Shown here piece by piece: positions 44,291 through 53,600 of a stretch of 61,980 bases of DNA. The notes beneath the pieces are model-generated. The model did not search any database. It was not told where the DNA came from and saw only the letters and a list, made by a program, of their open reading frames with translations. Position 1 is the stretch's first letter, and each line of letters starts with the position of its first letter. The DNA is from Methylomonas koyamae (GTDB taxonomy: Bacteria > Pseudomonadota > Gammaproteobacteria > Methylococcales > Methylomonadaceae). The translations under genes were made by a program, and so were the position numbers. The DNA lies in the NCBI RefSeq assembly GCF_006483455.1, contig NZ_PPPU01000034.1, forward strand, positions 1-61,980, read 5' to 3'.

Positions 44291-44770
44291 CTAACCGGTT
44301 ACGCCTGGAGACAGTAAAAAGTGGCCTGCGGGTAGTTTTTCTTGGTATGTGTAAGGACTGGCCTTGTTTTCCGCAACCCAACGTTTTTCGGCTATCGATT
44401 CGAAGGGCGGGGGTAATTCGCCTTGTAGCGACCAAAGATCGAATGGGGTTTCGTCAATTGAAATTTCCCAATCGAATCCGCGCTCTTTCACAAAAGGCGC
44501 AATGACTTCGTCAAGCGTTCGCATCCACCATTCTCGTATGATAGGCCCAGGCAATGTCCGGGCGATTTGGTCGATCTTGAATCGAACGAACTTGTCATTA
44601 CGTACGCCACCGACGAAGCAATTACCTTTCGCCACTTCTTCGAAAATGACCACGGCGTAAAATCTTGGGATGGGTACGCCCGCATAGACGTTAGTGATTT
44701 GCTCAGCCAATTCTTGTTTGTCTTCGGCACTGAACGCATTGGTAGGATGATAGACTTTCCACAAAGGCAT
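44291..44770 (-). CDS. Tautomerase superfamily protein (cis-CaaD-like)
   Basis: Small enzyme using an N-terminal proline as general base after Met removal: the protein begins MPLWKVYHPTNAFSAEDKQE. The beta-alpha-beta unit repeats once (AEQITNVYAGVPIPRFYAVV, then KFVRFKIDQIARTLPG and EVIAPFVKERGFDWEISID), as in the 150-residue fused tautomerases such as cis-3-chloroacrylic acid dehalogenase and fungal oxalocrotonate-type proteins. AGGAG lies ten bases before ATG 44770, which decides this start over an upstream one at 44866. Reaction not predictable; possibly works with the neighbouring aldehyde dehydrogenase. Confidence 0.86.
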   Translation of the reverse strand: MPLWKVYHPTNAFSAEDKQELAEQITNVYAGVPIPRFYAVVIFEEVAKGNCFVGGVRNDKFVRFKIDQIARTLPGPIIREWWMRTLDEVIAPFVKERGFDWEISIDETPFDLWSLQGELPPPFESIAEKRWVAENKASPYTYQEKLPAGHFLLSPGVTG

Positions 44771-45076
44771 GATGATTCTCCTGATATTTGAGTAAGTTTT
44801 GGTGATCTTGCTAACCACCTTGTTTTTCTCAATCAGCATTCCGCCAAAACTCCGCGCTTGCTGCACGATTGAGAGTAAGGAGACGGGCCACCGCGTTGGC
44901 TTGTAAATTCCTTGGGGGGGAAAACTAAGCGCCGGTGGCTGCGTCGGGGATAAATTTATGCCTGAGACCGCAGGCGGTAAAATGCTTTGTATTCATGCGC
45001 CTATGAAAATAATTGATGCCAAACGCCCCCGGCATTTCGGTAACATAGCCCGCCTTTACATCCCGGAAACCCAGCC
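44771..45076. promoter_or_regulatory. 306-base divergent region between the tautomerase and LysR genes, with a LysR-type dyad
   Basis: TTCAT (44992-44996) and ATGAA (45003-45007) form a perfect dyad with six bases between, fitting the T-N11-A rule of LysR-type operators. The dyad is about 70 bases upstream of the LysR gene start. A run CCTTGGGGGGGAA at 44910-44923 has no start codon after it. No coding frame or RNA gene was recognised here. Confidence 0.45.
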
Positions 45077-46033
45077 ATGGCGGACTTAAGAACGTTTGAT
45101 TTGAATCTATTGATCGCCTTCGATCTGCTGATGAAGGAACGCAACGTGTCGCGGGCGGCGGACAAAATGTTCATTAGCCAGTCGGCAATGAGCCACGTGC
45201 TGCAACGCTTGCGGCAACAACTGGAAGATCCGTTGCTGGTGAAAACCCCGGCGGGCATGACGCCGACACTACGCGCGTTGTCCCTGGTGGCTCCGGTAGC
45301 GGCGGTACTCAAAGATGTGGAAGGTTTGATTCGCGCGCCGGCGCCGTTCGATCCCGCCACTTGTCGGCGCTCTTTTACCATTGCGGCGACGGATTACGTG
45401 GAAGCCTTGCTTTTACCCATACTGGCGCCTCGCATTGCTCAACAGGCACCGGGCGTGGATATTCATTTCAAACGTACCAGCAGCCATTTTCCTTCGCATG
45501 CGCTGGAGCAAGGTGAGATAGACCTGATACTGGGTTTTGAAGTGATGTTGAATCCCTCCAAGCATCTACATTGCGAACGGCTGTTCGATGATTTCATGGT
45601 CTGCGTGGCGCGCATCGGCCACCCGCGAGTGAATGCGGCATTAACGCTGGAAGACTATATAGACCTACCGCATATTCTGGTGTCCAGAACCGGCGCCAGT
45701 ACCGGGCAGGTAGACAGCTGGTTGGCGGAACATGGCCGTGAGCGGCGTGTGGCGCTGACCGTGTCGCATTTTTTATCCGCGTCGATGATTGTGGCGCAAA
45801 CGGACATGGTCATGGCTTTTCCCAAACGCACGGCCGAACAATTTGCTCAGACTTTGCCTTTACAATTGGTGCCCTTGCCGCTGGATTTACCGCATTACGA
45901 CACGGTAATGGTCTGGCATCCGCTGCAAGACCAGGAGTTTGCCAATCGCTGGCTACGAGAAGAAATCCGTGCGGCTTGCGCCACGCTGGACCATCAATCG
46001 CCAAACTTAGGTTCGCCCAATTCGGGAAAATAG
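45077..46033 (+). CDS. LysR family transcriptional regulator
   Basis: DNA-binding regulator. The winged helix occupies residues 5-65 (FDLNLLIAFDLLMKERNVSR, ISQSAMSHVLQRLRQQLEDP, LLVKTPAGMTPTLRA). The effector domain follows from about 95 (RRSFTIAATDYVEALLLPIL). It is of the NahR/NodD-like type with aromatic or quinone ligands known for some members. It is divergent from the tautomerase/aldehyde dehydrogenase pair, 306 bases away, and may control them. Its 3' end overlaps the convergent GST gene by 40 bases. Confidence 0.92.
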   Translation: MADLRTFDLNLLIAFDLLMKERNVSRAADKMFISQSAMSHVLQRLRQQLEDPLLVKTPAGMTPTLRALSLVAPVAAVLKDVEGLIRAPAPFDPATCRRSFTIAATDYVEALLLPILAPRIAQQAPGVDIHFKRTSSHFPSHALEQGEIDLILGFEVMLNPSKHLHCERLFDDFMVCVARIGHPRVNAALTLEDYIDLPHILVSRTGASTGQVDSWLAEHGRERRVALTVSHFLSASMIVAQTDMVMAFPKRTAEQFAQTLPLQLVPLPLDLPHYDTVMVWHPLQDQEFANRWLREEIRAACATLDHQSPNLGSPNSGK

Positions 46034-46719
46034 CGTTCTTGAATGCGCCGACAATAATCGACTAAGGCGGATTGGGTTAAGGCATAATCCTTGACCGGCG
46101 AACTGACCGGGCAGGCCAATAGATTGATCAATACGCCGAAGGCCGAGGCATCGACGCTAGAGGGCCGATCGCCCAGTAAAAACATCTTGTTTTGAAGCGC
46201 GGCGGACACAGCCGCTAGATCGTGCCGGCCCAATTCGAAAATATGTGCGGCAGGTAGCCGGCCAATGCCTTGGCCGCGTAGTTGCCCCCGAATCCGCAGC
46301 CGATAGAGTGCGGCCACCACATCCGCCCAGGGTTGCTGTAAACCTTGGAAGATCGCCTGTTTATTGATGTGCCAATTTTCCGCTCCGTATTGCCAACGGC
46401 TGTACATGCACACCCAGTACAAATGTTCTTCCAATAAACGTTGCCAGGCCAGCGCTTGCGCACTTTGCTCGGCCGACAAATGCCCATCCAGGCTATCGCC
46501 GTAATGCTCTCGCAGATAGCCGATAATCAGCCGGCTATCGGCAAGCTTTTGACCGTTGTCTTCTATGAAGGGCAGCTTGCCGAAGGGCGCAAAGAGGGGC
46601 AACGTTTCGGCAATCCGGTATTCGATGCCGGCCATGCGCAGATAGGTTTCCAGCTTGACGCAAAACTGGCTGGGGTTGGGAATGTTCCAGGCTCTGGGAA
46701 ATTGATACAACGTAATCAT
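45994..46719 (-). CDS. Glutathione S-transferase family protein
   Basis: Thioredoxin-fold N-domain with PNPSQFCVKLETYLRMAGIE and LPFIEDNGQKLADSRLIIGY (the cis-proline of KLPFIED and the Asp-Ser glutathione-binding pair), then a helical C-domain with GDRPSSVDASAFGVLINLLA. This pattern is that of the metaxin-like/Tom37-type GSTs. Length 241. It is probably a detoxifying or binding enzyme; the substrate is unknown. It converges on the LysR gene and overlaps it by 40 bases; upstream, 96 bases away, is the HxlR gene on the same strand. Confidence 0.87.
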   Translation of the reverse strand: MITLYQFPRAWNIPNPSQFCVKLETYLRMAGIEYRIAETLPLFAPFGKLPFIEDNGQKLADSRLIIGYLREHYGDSLDGHLSAEQSAQALAWQRLLEEHLYWVCMYSRWQYGAENWHINKQAIFQGLQQPWADVVAALYRLRIRGQLRGQGIGRLPAAHIFELGRHDLAAVSAALQNKMFLLGDRPSSVDASAFGVLINLLACPVSSPVKDYALTQSALVDYCRRIQERYFPELGEPKFGD

Positions 46720-46815
46720 GTGGAACTTCGTTTCTGACTCACTACGACTGACGACATGCGCCTTAGAAATTGCCAGCTATTGTATCTGTTAAAAAGGGGG
46801 TGCCGGGTGAATTGA

Positions 46816-47259
46816 TCAGCCTTCGTCCGGCAACACAAAGCGTAACGGCCGCGTGCCTATCTTTGCCCCCGTCACCTCGTCGATGGTCACCGGTTTAATA
46901 TACTCTCCCGTTTGAACATCCTGGATACGCACCAACGGACCGTCGCCGCGATACTGGCTCCCCCAGGCGCCAATCATCATAAGCACCGGCAGAAAGTCGC
47001 GGCCAGCGGCTGTCAATACATACTCCTCGCGCGGCGGTCGCTCCGAATAAAGCCGTTTTTCCAATAATCCTTCCTCAGTTAACGTCGCCAAGCGCCGGGT
47101 CAGTATCGTCGGCGCTATACCGAGGCTTTTCCGAAATTGGTCGAAGCGGGTTAGGCCGAAATGGGCGTCCCGCAGTATCAATAAACTCCAGGTGTCGCCA
47201 AGAAAAGCTAGGCAGCGAGCGATCGGACAAGGGTCGGCGCAATTATTTTTATCGTTCAT
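46816..47259 (-). CDS. HxlR family transcriptional regulator
   Basis: Small winged-helix regulator. CPIARCLAFLGDTWSLLILR carries the conserved N-terminal Cys and Trp-containing helix, then FDQFRKSLGIAPTILTRRLA and LTEEGLLEKRLYSERPPREE (recognition helix and wing), ending with a short dimer helix. Length 147. In Bacillus, relatives such as YodB, CatR and HypR sense electrophiles through Cys near the N-terminus; here Cys7 and Cys11 could do so. It is divergent from a broken SDR gene, with direct repeats between them that may be its operator. Confidence 0.92.
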   Translation of the reverse strand: MNDKNNCADPCPIARCLAFLGDTWSLLILRDAHFGLTRFDQFRKSLGIAPTILTRRLATLTEEGLLEKRLYSERPPREEYVLTAAGRDFLPVLMMIGAWGSQYRGDGPLVRIQDVQTGEYIKPVTIDEVTGAKIGTRPLRFVLPDEG

Positions 47260-47266
47260 ACATTTT

Positions 47267-47322
47267 TAGTAGTGACTTGGTTTCATTTTGATAGTAACAT
47301 TGCTTTCAAAATGATAGTAACA
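47267..47322. promoter_or_regulatory. Repeated HxlR-type operator half-sites between hxlR-like gene and SDR remnant
   Basis: TGATAGTAACA occurs twice exactly (47289-47299 and 47312-47322), 23 bases apart, and a related TAGTAGTGAC lies 22 bases upstream (47267-47276). The spacing of about two helical turns puts them on one DNA face. The ATAGTA core resembles half-sites reported for YodB/CatR-type regulators. Likely the autoregulatory operator of the HxlR gene and of the divergent SDR. Confidence 0.6.
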
Positions 47323-47362
47323 CTTAGTCGACAGACTATCCACCCTCAAAAAGAGATTCGAT

Positions 47363-47494
47363 ATGAGCAATAAAGACAATGCTCTAGCCCTGGTCACCGG
47401 CGCATCTTCGGGCATCGGGCTGGTAACGGCCAAGGCCCTGCAACAAGCCGGTTACCGCGTATTCGGAATTCGTCGCAGGGTGACAGTACGATGA
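47363..47494 (+). pseudogene. Truncated SDR oxidoreductase, N-terminal fragment
   Basis: A 43-residue frame encodes only the first beta-alpha-beta unit of a short-chain dehydrogenase: ALALVTGASSGIGLVTAKAL, then QQAGYRVFGIRRRVTVR and a stop. The Gly-rich TGASSGIG NAD(P)-binding loop is intact, but the catalytic Asn, Ser and YxxxK parts are missing, about 200 residues. After FGIR the sequence no longer follows the family, suggesting a deletion that brought the next gene close. The stop overlaps the ATG of the thioesterase gene (ATGA). The start has AGAG upstream and lies downstream of the operator repeats. Confidence 0.8.
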
Positions 47495-47949
47495 GTCTCG
47501 TAAACAAAATCGGTGCCGGGCTCAATGGCCTAGACCAGCTGCGCGCCTTAATGGCCTCGGGGCTGAAGCCTGGAATCATGGTGTCGCTGGATTTCGAGCT
47601 GGTGGAGGTCGACCTCGGCAAAGCCGTATTTGCCGGCAAGCCGGGCGAGCATGCATACAACCCTCTGGGCACCGTTCATGGCGGCTATGCGGCCGCTTTG
47701 TTGGACTCTGCCTGCGGCTGCGCCGTCCACTCCCAGCTCACCGAGAAACAGACCTACACGACTCTGGAATTGAAAATTGCCTATCACAGGGCGATGACCA
47801 AAAAAACAGGACTACTGCGGGCGGAAGGCAGCGTTCTGAGCCTGGCTCGGCAAGCGGCATTTGCCGAAGCTCGACTTACCGACAGCAGAGGCCGGCTCTA
47901 TGCCTCGGCGACATCAACCTTATTGATATTCGATAGGCGTGGCTCGTGA
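47491..47949 (+). CDS. PaaI family hotdog-fold thioesterase
   Basis: Hotdog-fold acyl-CoA thioesterase of the PaaI/YdiI group. Motifs: PLGTVHGGYAAALLDSACGC (the HGG loop with catalytic acidic region on the following helix), TLELKIAYHRAMTKKTGLLR and the strand AAFAEARLTDSRGRLYASAT. Length 152. Substrate unknown. Its ATG is shared with the stop of the truncated SDR, so it may be expressed from the HxlR-controlled promoter after the deletion. No separate promoter is evident. Confidence 0.88.
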   Translation: MSLVNKIGAGLNGLDQLRALMASGLKPGIMVSLDFELVEVDLGKAVFAGKPGEHAYNPLGTVHGGYAAALLDSACGCAVHSQLTEKQTYTTLELKIAYHRAMTKKTGLLRAEGSVLSLARQAAFAEARLTDSRGRLYASATSTLLIFDRRGS

Positions 47950-48007
47950 TGCGATTCGACCGCGCATAAATGCATTACCCCTTTTACACCAAGCCAAAGG
48001 ACACAAC

Positions 48008-48754
48008 ATGAAACTGAACGACAATACCATCCTCATCACTGGCGGCGCTTCCGGCATCGGTCGCGGTCTAGCCGAGGCCTTCCACAAGCTGGGCAACAAA
48101 GTCATCATTGCCGGACGCCGCAAGGCTTGGCTTGATGAGGTCGTCGCGGCCAATCCCGGCATGGATGCCATCGAACTGGACGTCGCCGACCCGACCAGCA
48201 TCAATGCCGTGGCGCAAACTCTGATAGCCCGTTATCCGGCACTCAATGTGTTAATCAACAATGCCGGCATCATGACCTTCGACGATGCGGCGGGTCGAAT
48301 CGACGAAGCGGCGTCGCGCCGCCTGATCGATACCAACCTGCTCGGGCCCGTCTTACTGACCTCGGCGTTGATCGAGCATCTGAAACGTCAGTCGCGCGCC
48401 ACCATCATCTACAACTCATCTATCCTGGCTTTCGTGCCGATGGCGCCCAGCGCGATCTATTCCGCCACCAAGGCCGCGCTGCATTCCTACGCGCTGTCAC
48501 AACGCTTCTTGTTGCGCGGCACCAATGTGAGTGTGCAGGAAATCGCGCCGCCCTGGGTGGACACCGATATTATCCAAAAGCGCGGCGACCCTCGCGCCAT
48601 GCCGGTCGATGTGTTTATCGCCGAAACCATGCAGGGCTTGGCAACTGAAGCCCCGGAAGTGGTCGTCGAGGCTGTTCGTGCGCTTAGGGCCAATCCAGGG
48701 CCCGAAGAGCACGCGTTTGTCGACGGCTTCAACGCCAGCATGATCGCCAACTAG
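48008..48754 (+). CDS. Short-chain dehydrogenase/reductase, DltE-like
   Basis: Complete SDR of 248 residues. The NAD(P)-binding ITGGASGIGRGLAEAF is at residues 9-24, LDVADPTSIN gives the adenine-ring Asp, LINNAGIM the structural Asn, SSILAFVPM the catalytic Ser, and YSATKAALHSY the YxxxK pair. After this, ISVQEIAPPWVDTDI-like VQEIAPPWVDTDI. It resembles DltE/YciK-type oxidoreductases; the substrate is unknown. ATG 48008 follows AAAGGACACAAC. The gene belongs to a group with the thioesterase 58 bases upstream. Confidence 0.92.
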   Translation: MKLNDNTILITGGASGIGRGLAEAFHKLGNKVIIAGRRKAWLDEVVAANPGMDAIELDVADPTSINAVAQTLIARYPALNVLINNAGIMTFDDAAGRIDEAASRRLIDTNLLGPVLLTSALIEHLKRQSRATIIYNSSILAFVPMAPSAIYSATKAALHSYALSQRFLLRGTNVSVQEIAPPWVDTDIIQKRGDPRAMPVDVFIAETMQGLATEAPEVVVEAVRALRANPGPEEHAFVDGFNASMIAN

Positions 48755-48864
48755 TTCTGAATCCTGAGCTGAACTGAAAACCAGGGGAGCGACGTTTCGA
48801 TGCAAGGAAGCGGCCGCTCCCAGTCAGATTGCTTTGTTTTGCCGAGGCAAAACTTATTTCAAGC

Positions 48865-49443
48865 ATGACTATGTCGACTAAACCCGCAAATGTGCGTACA
48901 CGAATCTTGTTGGCGGCGAAAGAGCTGTTTTCAACCCAAGGTATTAGAGCCACTGGCGTAGATACGATTGTCAAATCAGCGAACATCAACAAGATGAGTC
49001 TGTACAAGCATTTCTCCTCCAAAGAGGCGTTGATTGTCGCTTATCTGCAAAACAGCGATAGCGAATTTTGGTCTTGGTTTGTCGAGCAAATCGAGGTTAA
49101 CGCTCGGACGCCAAAAGACAAGCTAATCGCCATTTTCGATGTTCATGCTGGATGGCTGGTTAGTCCTGACTTTCAAGGTTGCCCATTGATTAAGGCATCT
49201 GTGGAGTTTCCCGATCAAAGTCATCCGGTACATCAAGTATCCGCGGCGTTTTACCGCAAGTTTCGAAGTTACATGACCGATCTAGCCGGACAAGCCGGGG
49301 CGCAGTTTCCGGAAAGGTTGGCCGGACAACTCTGCGTCTTATTCCAAGGCGCCATTGTATCCGAGCAATTGCAGCGAAATTCCGTTGCGGGGAATTACGC
49401 CAAGCTGGCCGCCGAGATACTGATTGCAATCAACATCGAATGA
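48865..49443 (+). CDS. TetR family transcriptional regulator
   Basis: Likely repressor of the RND pump genes that follow. The helix-turn-helix is at about residues 9-55: VRTRILLAAKELFSTQGIRA, GVDTIVKSANINKMSLYKHF, SSKEALIVAYL. The ligand domain is more variable (LIAIFDVHAGWLVSPDFQGC, RLAGQLCVLFQGAIVSEQLQ), the latter like the TetR_C group often beside efflux pumps. ATG 48865 or 48871 are possible; no strong ribosome-binding site decides. The stop overlaps an upstream ATG of the adaptor frame. Confidence 0.92.
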   Translation: MTMSTKPANVRTRILLAAKELFSTQGIRATGVDTIVKSANINKMSLYKHFSSKEALIVAYLQNSDSEFWSWFVEQIEVNARTPKDKLIAIFDVHAGWLVSPDFQGCPLIKASVEFPDQSHPVHQVSAAFYRKFRSYMTDLAGQAGAQFPERLAGQLCVLFQGAIVSEQLQRNSVAGNYAKLAAEILIAINIE

Positions 49444-49487
49444 CTATTTCGAATATTACCGAACCTTTTACCGAAGGAGGAAGCAAC

Positions 49488-50666
49488 ATGCCGAAACCCA
49501 ACATACCGTTTATGCCGATTCCACTTGACTGGTTTCAGTCCCGATACACAAACAAAAGCCGGTTGTTGGCCGTGTTGTTGCCTCTGATGGTCGCCTCTGG
49601 ATGCGGCGATCAGGACAAACCAGCTCAAGCGGTTTCCCGGCCGGTGAAGGTGTTTCGAATCCAGGACCATGTCGCAACCAGCGCTAGAAATTTTGCCGGG
49701 GAAGTCAGGGCGAGAATCGAGACACCGTTATCCTTCCGGGTGGCTGGGAAACTGCTGGAGCGCAAAGTTGATGTCGGCGACCGGGTGCGGAAAGGTCAGC
49801 TGCTGGCAATACTGGATGGCAATGATTACCACCTCGCCGTTCAAAGCCTTAAGGCTCAGCTGGCTTCCGCTCAGGCCGACAGCAATTTCTTGCGCGACGA
49901 TCTTGTTAGATACCGCGAGCTGTTGGCTCAGCAAGTCATCAGTCCGCCGGAGTTCGAGCGGCATGAAACCGCTTATACCGCAGCGCGAGAGCGGACGGCG
50001 GCGCTGGAAGCGCAATTGGGCGAGGCGCTTAACCAGCTATCCTATACCGAGCTGCATGCCGACCGCGACGGCGTGGTCACGGCGTTGGCTGTCGAAGCCG
50101 GACAAGTGCTGGCCGCCGGTCAGGCCGTGGTAACGCTGGCCCAGCTCGACGAAAAGGAAGTTCATTTCGACGTTCCCGAGCATCGCTTGTCGGAAATCCG
50201 GCGTCAACAAGACGTTAATGTGTCTTTGTGGTCCGACGACAACCGGCGGATCAAGGCCAAAATTCGCGAGATCGCCTCGGCCGCCGATCCGTCCAGCCGC
50301 ACCTACCGCGCCAAGGCCACCTTGCTCGAAGGCCTGGAAGCCGCGCAATTGGGCATGACGGCGACCGTTCAACTCGCGGCGAATACTGTTTCCGGCATCG
50401 CCATCCCACTTTCTGCAATCTATACCCGGCAAAATCAACCGGATCATCCTCTAGTCTGGCAGGTCGACGAGCAGTCGGCTACCGTCAAATCCGTGCCGGT
50501 TAAGCTGGGCGAAACGCTGGCCGGCGAACGCATTGCCGTCGAGGGACTCGCCGCCGGCCAATTGCTGGTCAGCGCCGGCGTCCAGCGTCTCGCCGAAGGG
50601 CAGGCCGTCCGCTTGCCGGCAGAAAATGCATTGGGTACGCATGGCGCTACAGAGGGATCGCTATGA
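49488..50666 (+). CDS. RND efflux periplasmic adaptor (membrane fusion lipoprotein)
   Basis: Links the inner-membrane pump to the outer-membrane channel. A lipoprotein signal LLAVLLPLMVASGC ends with the lipobox Cys. The HlyD/AcrA pattern follows: barrel-sandwich FRVAGKLLERKVDVGDRVRK, long helical hairpin (LAQAKLAS-like LKAQLASAQADSNFLRDDLV), second lipoyl half ADRDGVVTALAVEAGQVLAA and beta-barrel domain GMTATVQLA. Strong AAGGAGGAAG before ATG 49488 decides the start, though a frame runs back to 49440. Its stop overlaps the pump gene ATG. Length 392. Confidence 0.93.
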   Translation: MPKPNIPFMPIPLDWFQSRYTNKSRLLAVLLPLMVASGCGDQDKPAQAVSRPVKVFRIQDHVATSARNFAGEVRARIETPLSFRVAGKLLERKVDVGDRVRKGQLLAILDGNDYHLAVQSLKAQLASAQADSNFLRDDLVRYRELLAQQVISPPEFERHETAYTAARERTAALEAQLGEALNQLSYTELHADRDGVVTALAVEAGQVLAAGQAVVTLAQLDEKEVHFDVPEHRLSEIRRQQDVNVSLWSDDNRRIKAKIREIASAADPSSRTYRAKATLLEGLEAAQLGMTATVQLAANTVSGIAIPLSAIYTRQNQPDHPLVWQVDEQSATVKSVPVKLGETLAGERIAVEGLAAGQLLVSAGVQRLAEGQAVRLPAENALGTHGATEGSL

Positions 50667-53600
50667 AAGCCTTCAACCTCAGCGAGTGGGTACTTAAACA
50701 CCGCTCCTTCACCGGCTTTATGCTCGCACTGGTGGTGCTCGGCGGCCTATTCGCTTATTACAAACTGGGCCAGCAGGAAGATCCGCCGTTCACCTTTCGC
50801 ATCATGGTGGTCAAGACCCTTTATCCCGGCGCCACCGCGCTGGAAGTGGAACAGCAGTTGACCGACAGGCTGGAAAAGAAAATCCAGGAACTGCCTGACC
50901 TGGATTACTTGCGCAGTTATTCCAAACCCGGCGAATCGGTGATTTTCGTCACGCCGCGCGAAGATACGCCGCCCAAGGACATTCCCGAGCTTTGGTATCA
51001 AGTGCGCAAGAAGGTCGACGACATCCGCATGACGCTGCCGCCTGGCAGCATCGGGCCGTTTTTCAACGACGAATTCGGCGATACCTATAGCTTGATCTAC
51101 GCCTTCTCCGGTGAGGGCTTTAGCTATGCCGAGCTGAAATTGGCTGCCGATTCGGTCCGCCAACAGCTGTTGCGGGTCAAGGATGTCGAGAAGGTCGATT
51201 TGATCGGCGTGCAGGATGAAAAGATATTCGTCGAATTTTCCGATAAAAAGCTGGCCGAGTTGGGCCTGGAGACGGCGGCGGTTGCCCAGGCCTTGCAGGC
51301 GCAGAACGGCATGACACCGGCCGGCACGGTGTTTTCTCCGCAGCGCAACCTGCCGATACGCCTGACCGGCGCGTTCGACTCGGAAGACAGTGTCGCCAAT
51401 ATGGCGGTGCGCATCGCCAATCGCACCTTCAAGGTTAGCGACTTTGCTAGGGTGACGCGCGGCTATGTCGATCCGGCGGAATTCAAGATGCGTTTCAACG
51501 GCAAGCCGGCGCTTGGTCTCGGCGTGACGATGAACAAGAAAGGCAACGTGATCGACCTGGAAAAAGCCTTGGAGGAGACGCTGACCCGTATAAACAGCGA
51601 GTTACCGTTAGGCATGGACGTGGAAACGGTCGCCAATCAAGGCCGTGTGGTGAAAAATCAGATGGCGGAATTCGGCCGTACCTTCTTCGAAGCGTTGGCC
51701 ACGGTGTTGGTGGTGAGTTTCTTGAGCCTGGGTTGGCGTACCGGTTCCGTGGTGGCGCTGACCGTGCCGCTGGTGCTGGCCGCCACCTTGCTGGTCATGC
51801 TGCTGTGCGGCATCGATTTGCAACGCATTTCCTTGGGTGCTTTGATTCTGGCGCTAGGCTTGCTGGTGGACGATGCGATGATTGCCGTCGAGATGATGGC
51901 CCGCAAGCTGGAAGAAGGTTGGGACCGGATGCGCGCCGCGACCTATGCTTACACCGCCACCGCCTTTCCGATGCTGACCGGCACCTTGATCACCATCGCC
52001 GGTTTCTTGCCGGTGGGTCTGGCGCAATCCTCCGCCGGCGAATACACCGTGGCGATTTTCCAGGTGGTCGGCATTTCCCTGATACTGTCCTGGATAGGCG
52101 CGGTGGTGTTCACTCCGTATTTGGGCTTTTTGATACTCAAGGTGCATGCAAACGGCAACCAAGCGGCTCACGACTTGTTCGATACGCCGTTCTACAACCG
52201 GCTGCGCCGCTGGGTGGATGCCTGTGTCGCGCACCGCAAGAAAGTGATTATCGCCACGCTGGCCTTGTTCGGCCTCGGAGTGGTGGCGTTGGCCCATGTC
52301 CCCGAACAGTTCTTTCCGCTGTCCAACCGGCCTGAAGTCATCGTCGACCTGTGGCTGCCGGAGGGCAGCTCCTTCGAACAAACCGAAGCCGCCGCCAAGC
52401 GCATGGAAGTGCTATTAGCCAAGGACGAAGATGTGGAACATGTCGCCAGCTATATCGGCAGCGGCACCCCGAGATTTTTCATGTTGATCGTGCAGCAACT
52501 GGCGAATACCAATCTGGCCGAATTGGTGGTGATGACCAAGGATAACCAGGCACGCGAACGGGTGATGCAACGCATCCGGCAGATGCTTGAGACGGATTTT
52601 CCGAATGTCAGGGGCCGAGTGAAGCGGCTTAATGTTGGGCCGCCGATGGATTATCCCTTGGCGTTCAGGGTGCTTGGCGAAAACCCCAACATCGTGCGCG
52701 GCATCGCCGAGCGGGTGGCCGACGTAGTGCGTAACCATCCCGGCACCGTGGACGTCAACGACGACTGGCACGACCGCATGCCTTCGTTCCGTTTGGTCCT
52801 GGATCAGGACAAGGCCCGCGCCCTCGGCGTGTCGACGGCCAGCCTGTCGCAAGCCTTGCAGGCACATTACGCCGGCATCCCGGTCGGTCAGTTGCGCGAG
52901 CAGGATAAATTAATCGACATCGTCTGGCGGGCCAGCCCCGAACTGCGCACTGCCGCCGACGAAATGCCGGATGTCGCGGTTCGCACGGCTAATGGCAAGT
53001 CGGTATCGCTGTCGCAGTTCGTCAAGTTCGAAACCGTGTTCGAGGACGGCGTGCGCTGGCGGCGTAACCGCTTCCCGGCTATTTCGGTGCGCGCCGATGT
53101 GGCCGACGGCAAGATGGCCCCGGACGTGGCAGCACAAATCGTCCCGAAACTTAAACCAATCCAGGATAGCCTGCCGGCCGGCTATTTCATCGAAACCGGC
53201 GGTTCCAAGGAAGATGCGGTGACCGCGCAGAAGTCGATTCTGATCTGGATTCCGCTGGTGCTGATTGTCACGCTGATCTTGTTGATGATGCAGTTGCAGA
53301 ATCTGTCCAGGACTTTCATGGTGTTCAGCACCGCGCCGCTGGGAGTGATCGGCGCGGCCTTCGCCTTGCTGTTGTTCCGGGCGCCGTTCGGCTTCGTGGC
53401 CTTGCTCGGCATCCTGGCGCTGGCCGGCATGATCATGCGCAATTCGGTGATTCTGGTCGACCAGATCGATCAAGACGAACAGTCGGGACTAGACACCTGG
53501 TCGGCCATCGTCGAATCCACGGTGCGGCGTTTTCGGCCGATTATGCTAACCGCGGCGGCAGCCATACTGGCGATGATACCGTTATCGCGCAACGATTTCT

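Noticed and set aside
44910-44923. CCTTGGGGGGGAA, the same G7 string as the ribosome-binding site of the outer membrane protein gene (about 57994-58006)
   Set aside because: No start codon or frame follows the first; most likely chance similarity, though noted.
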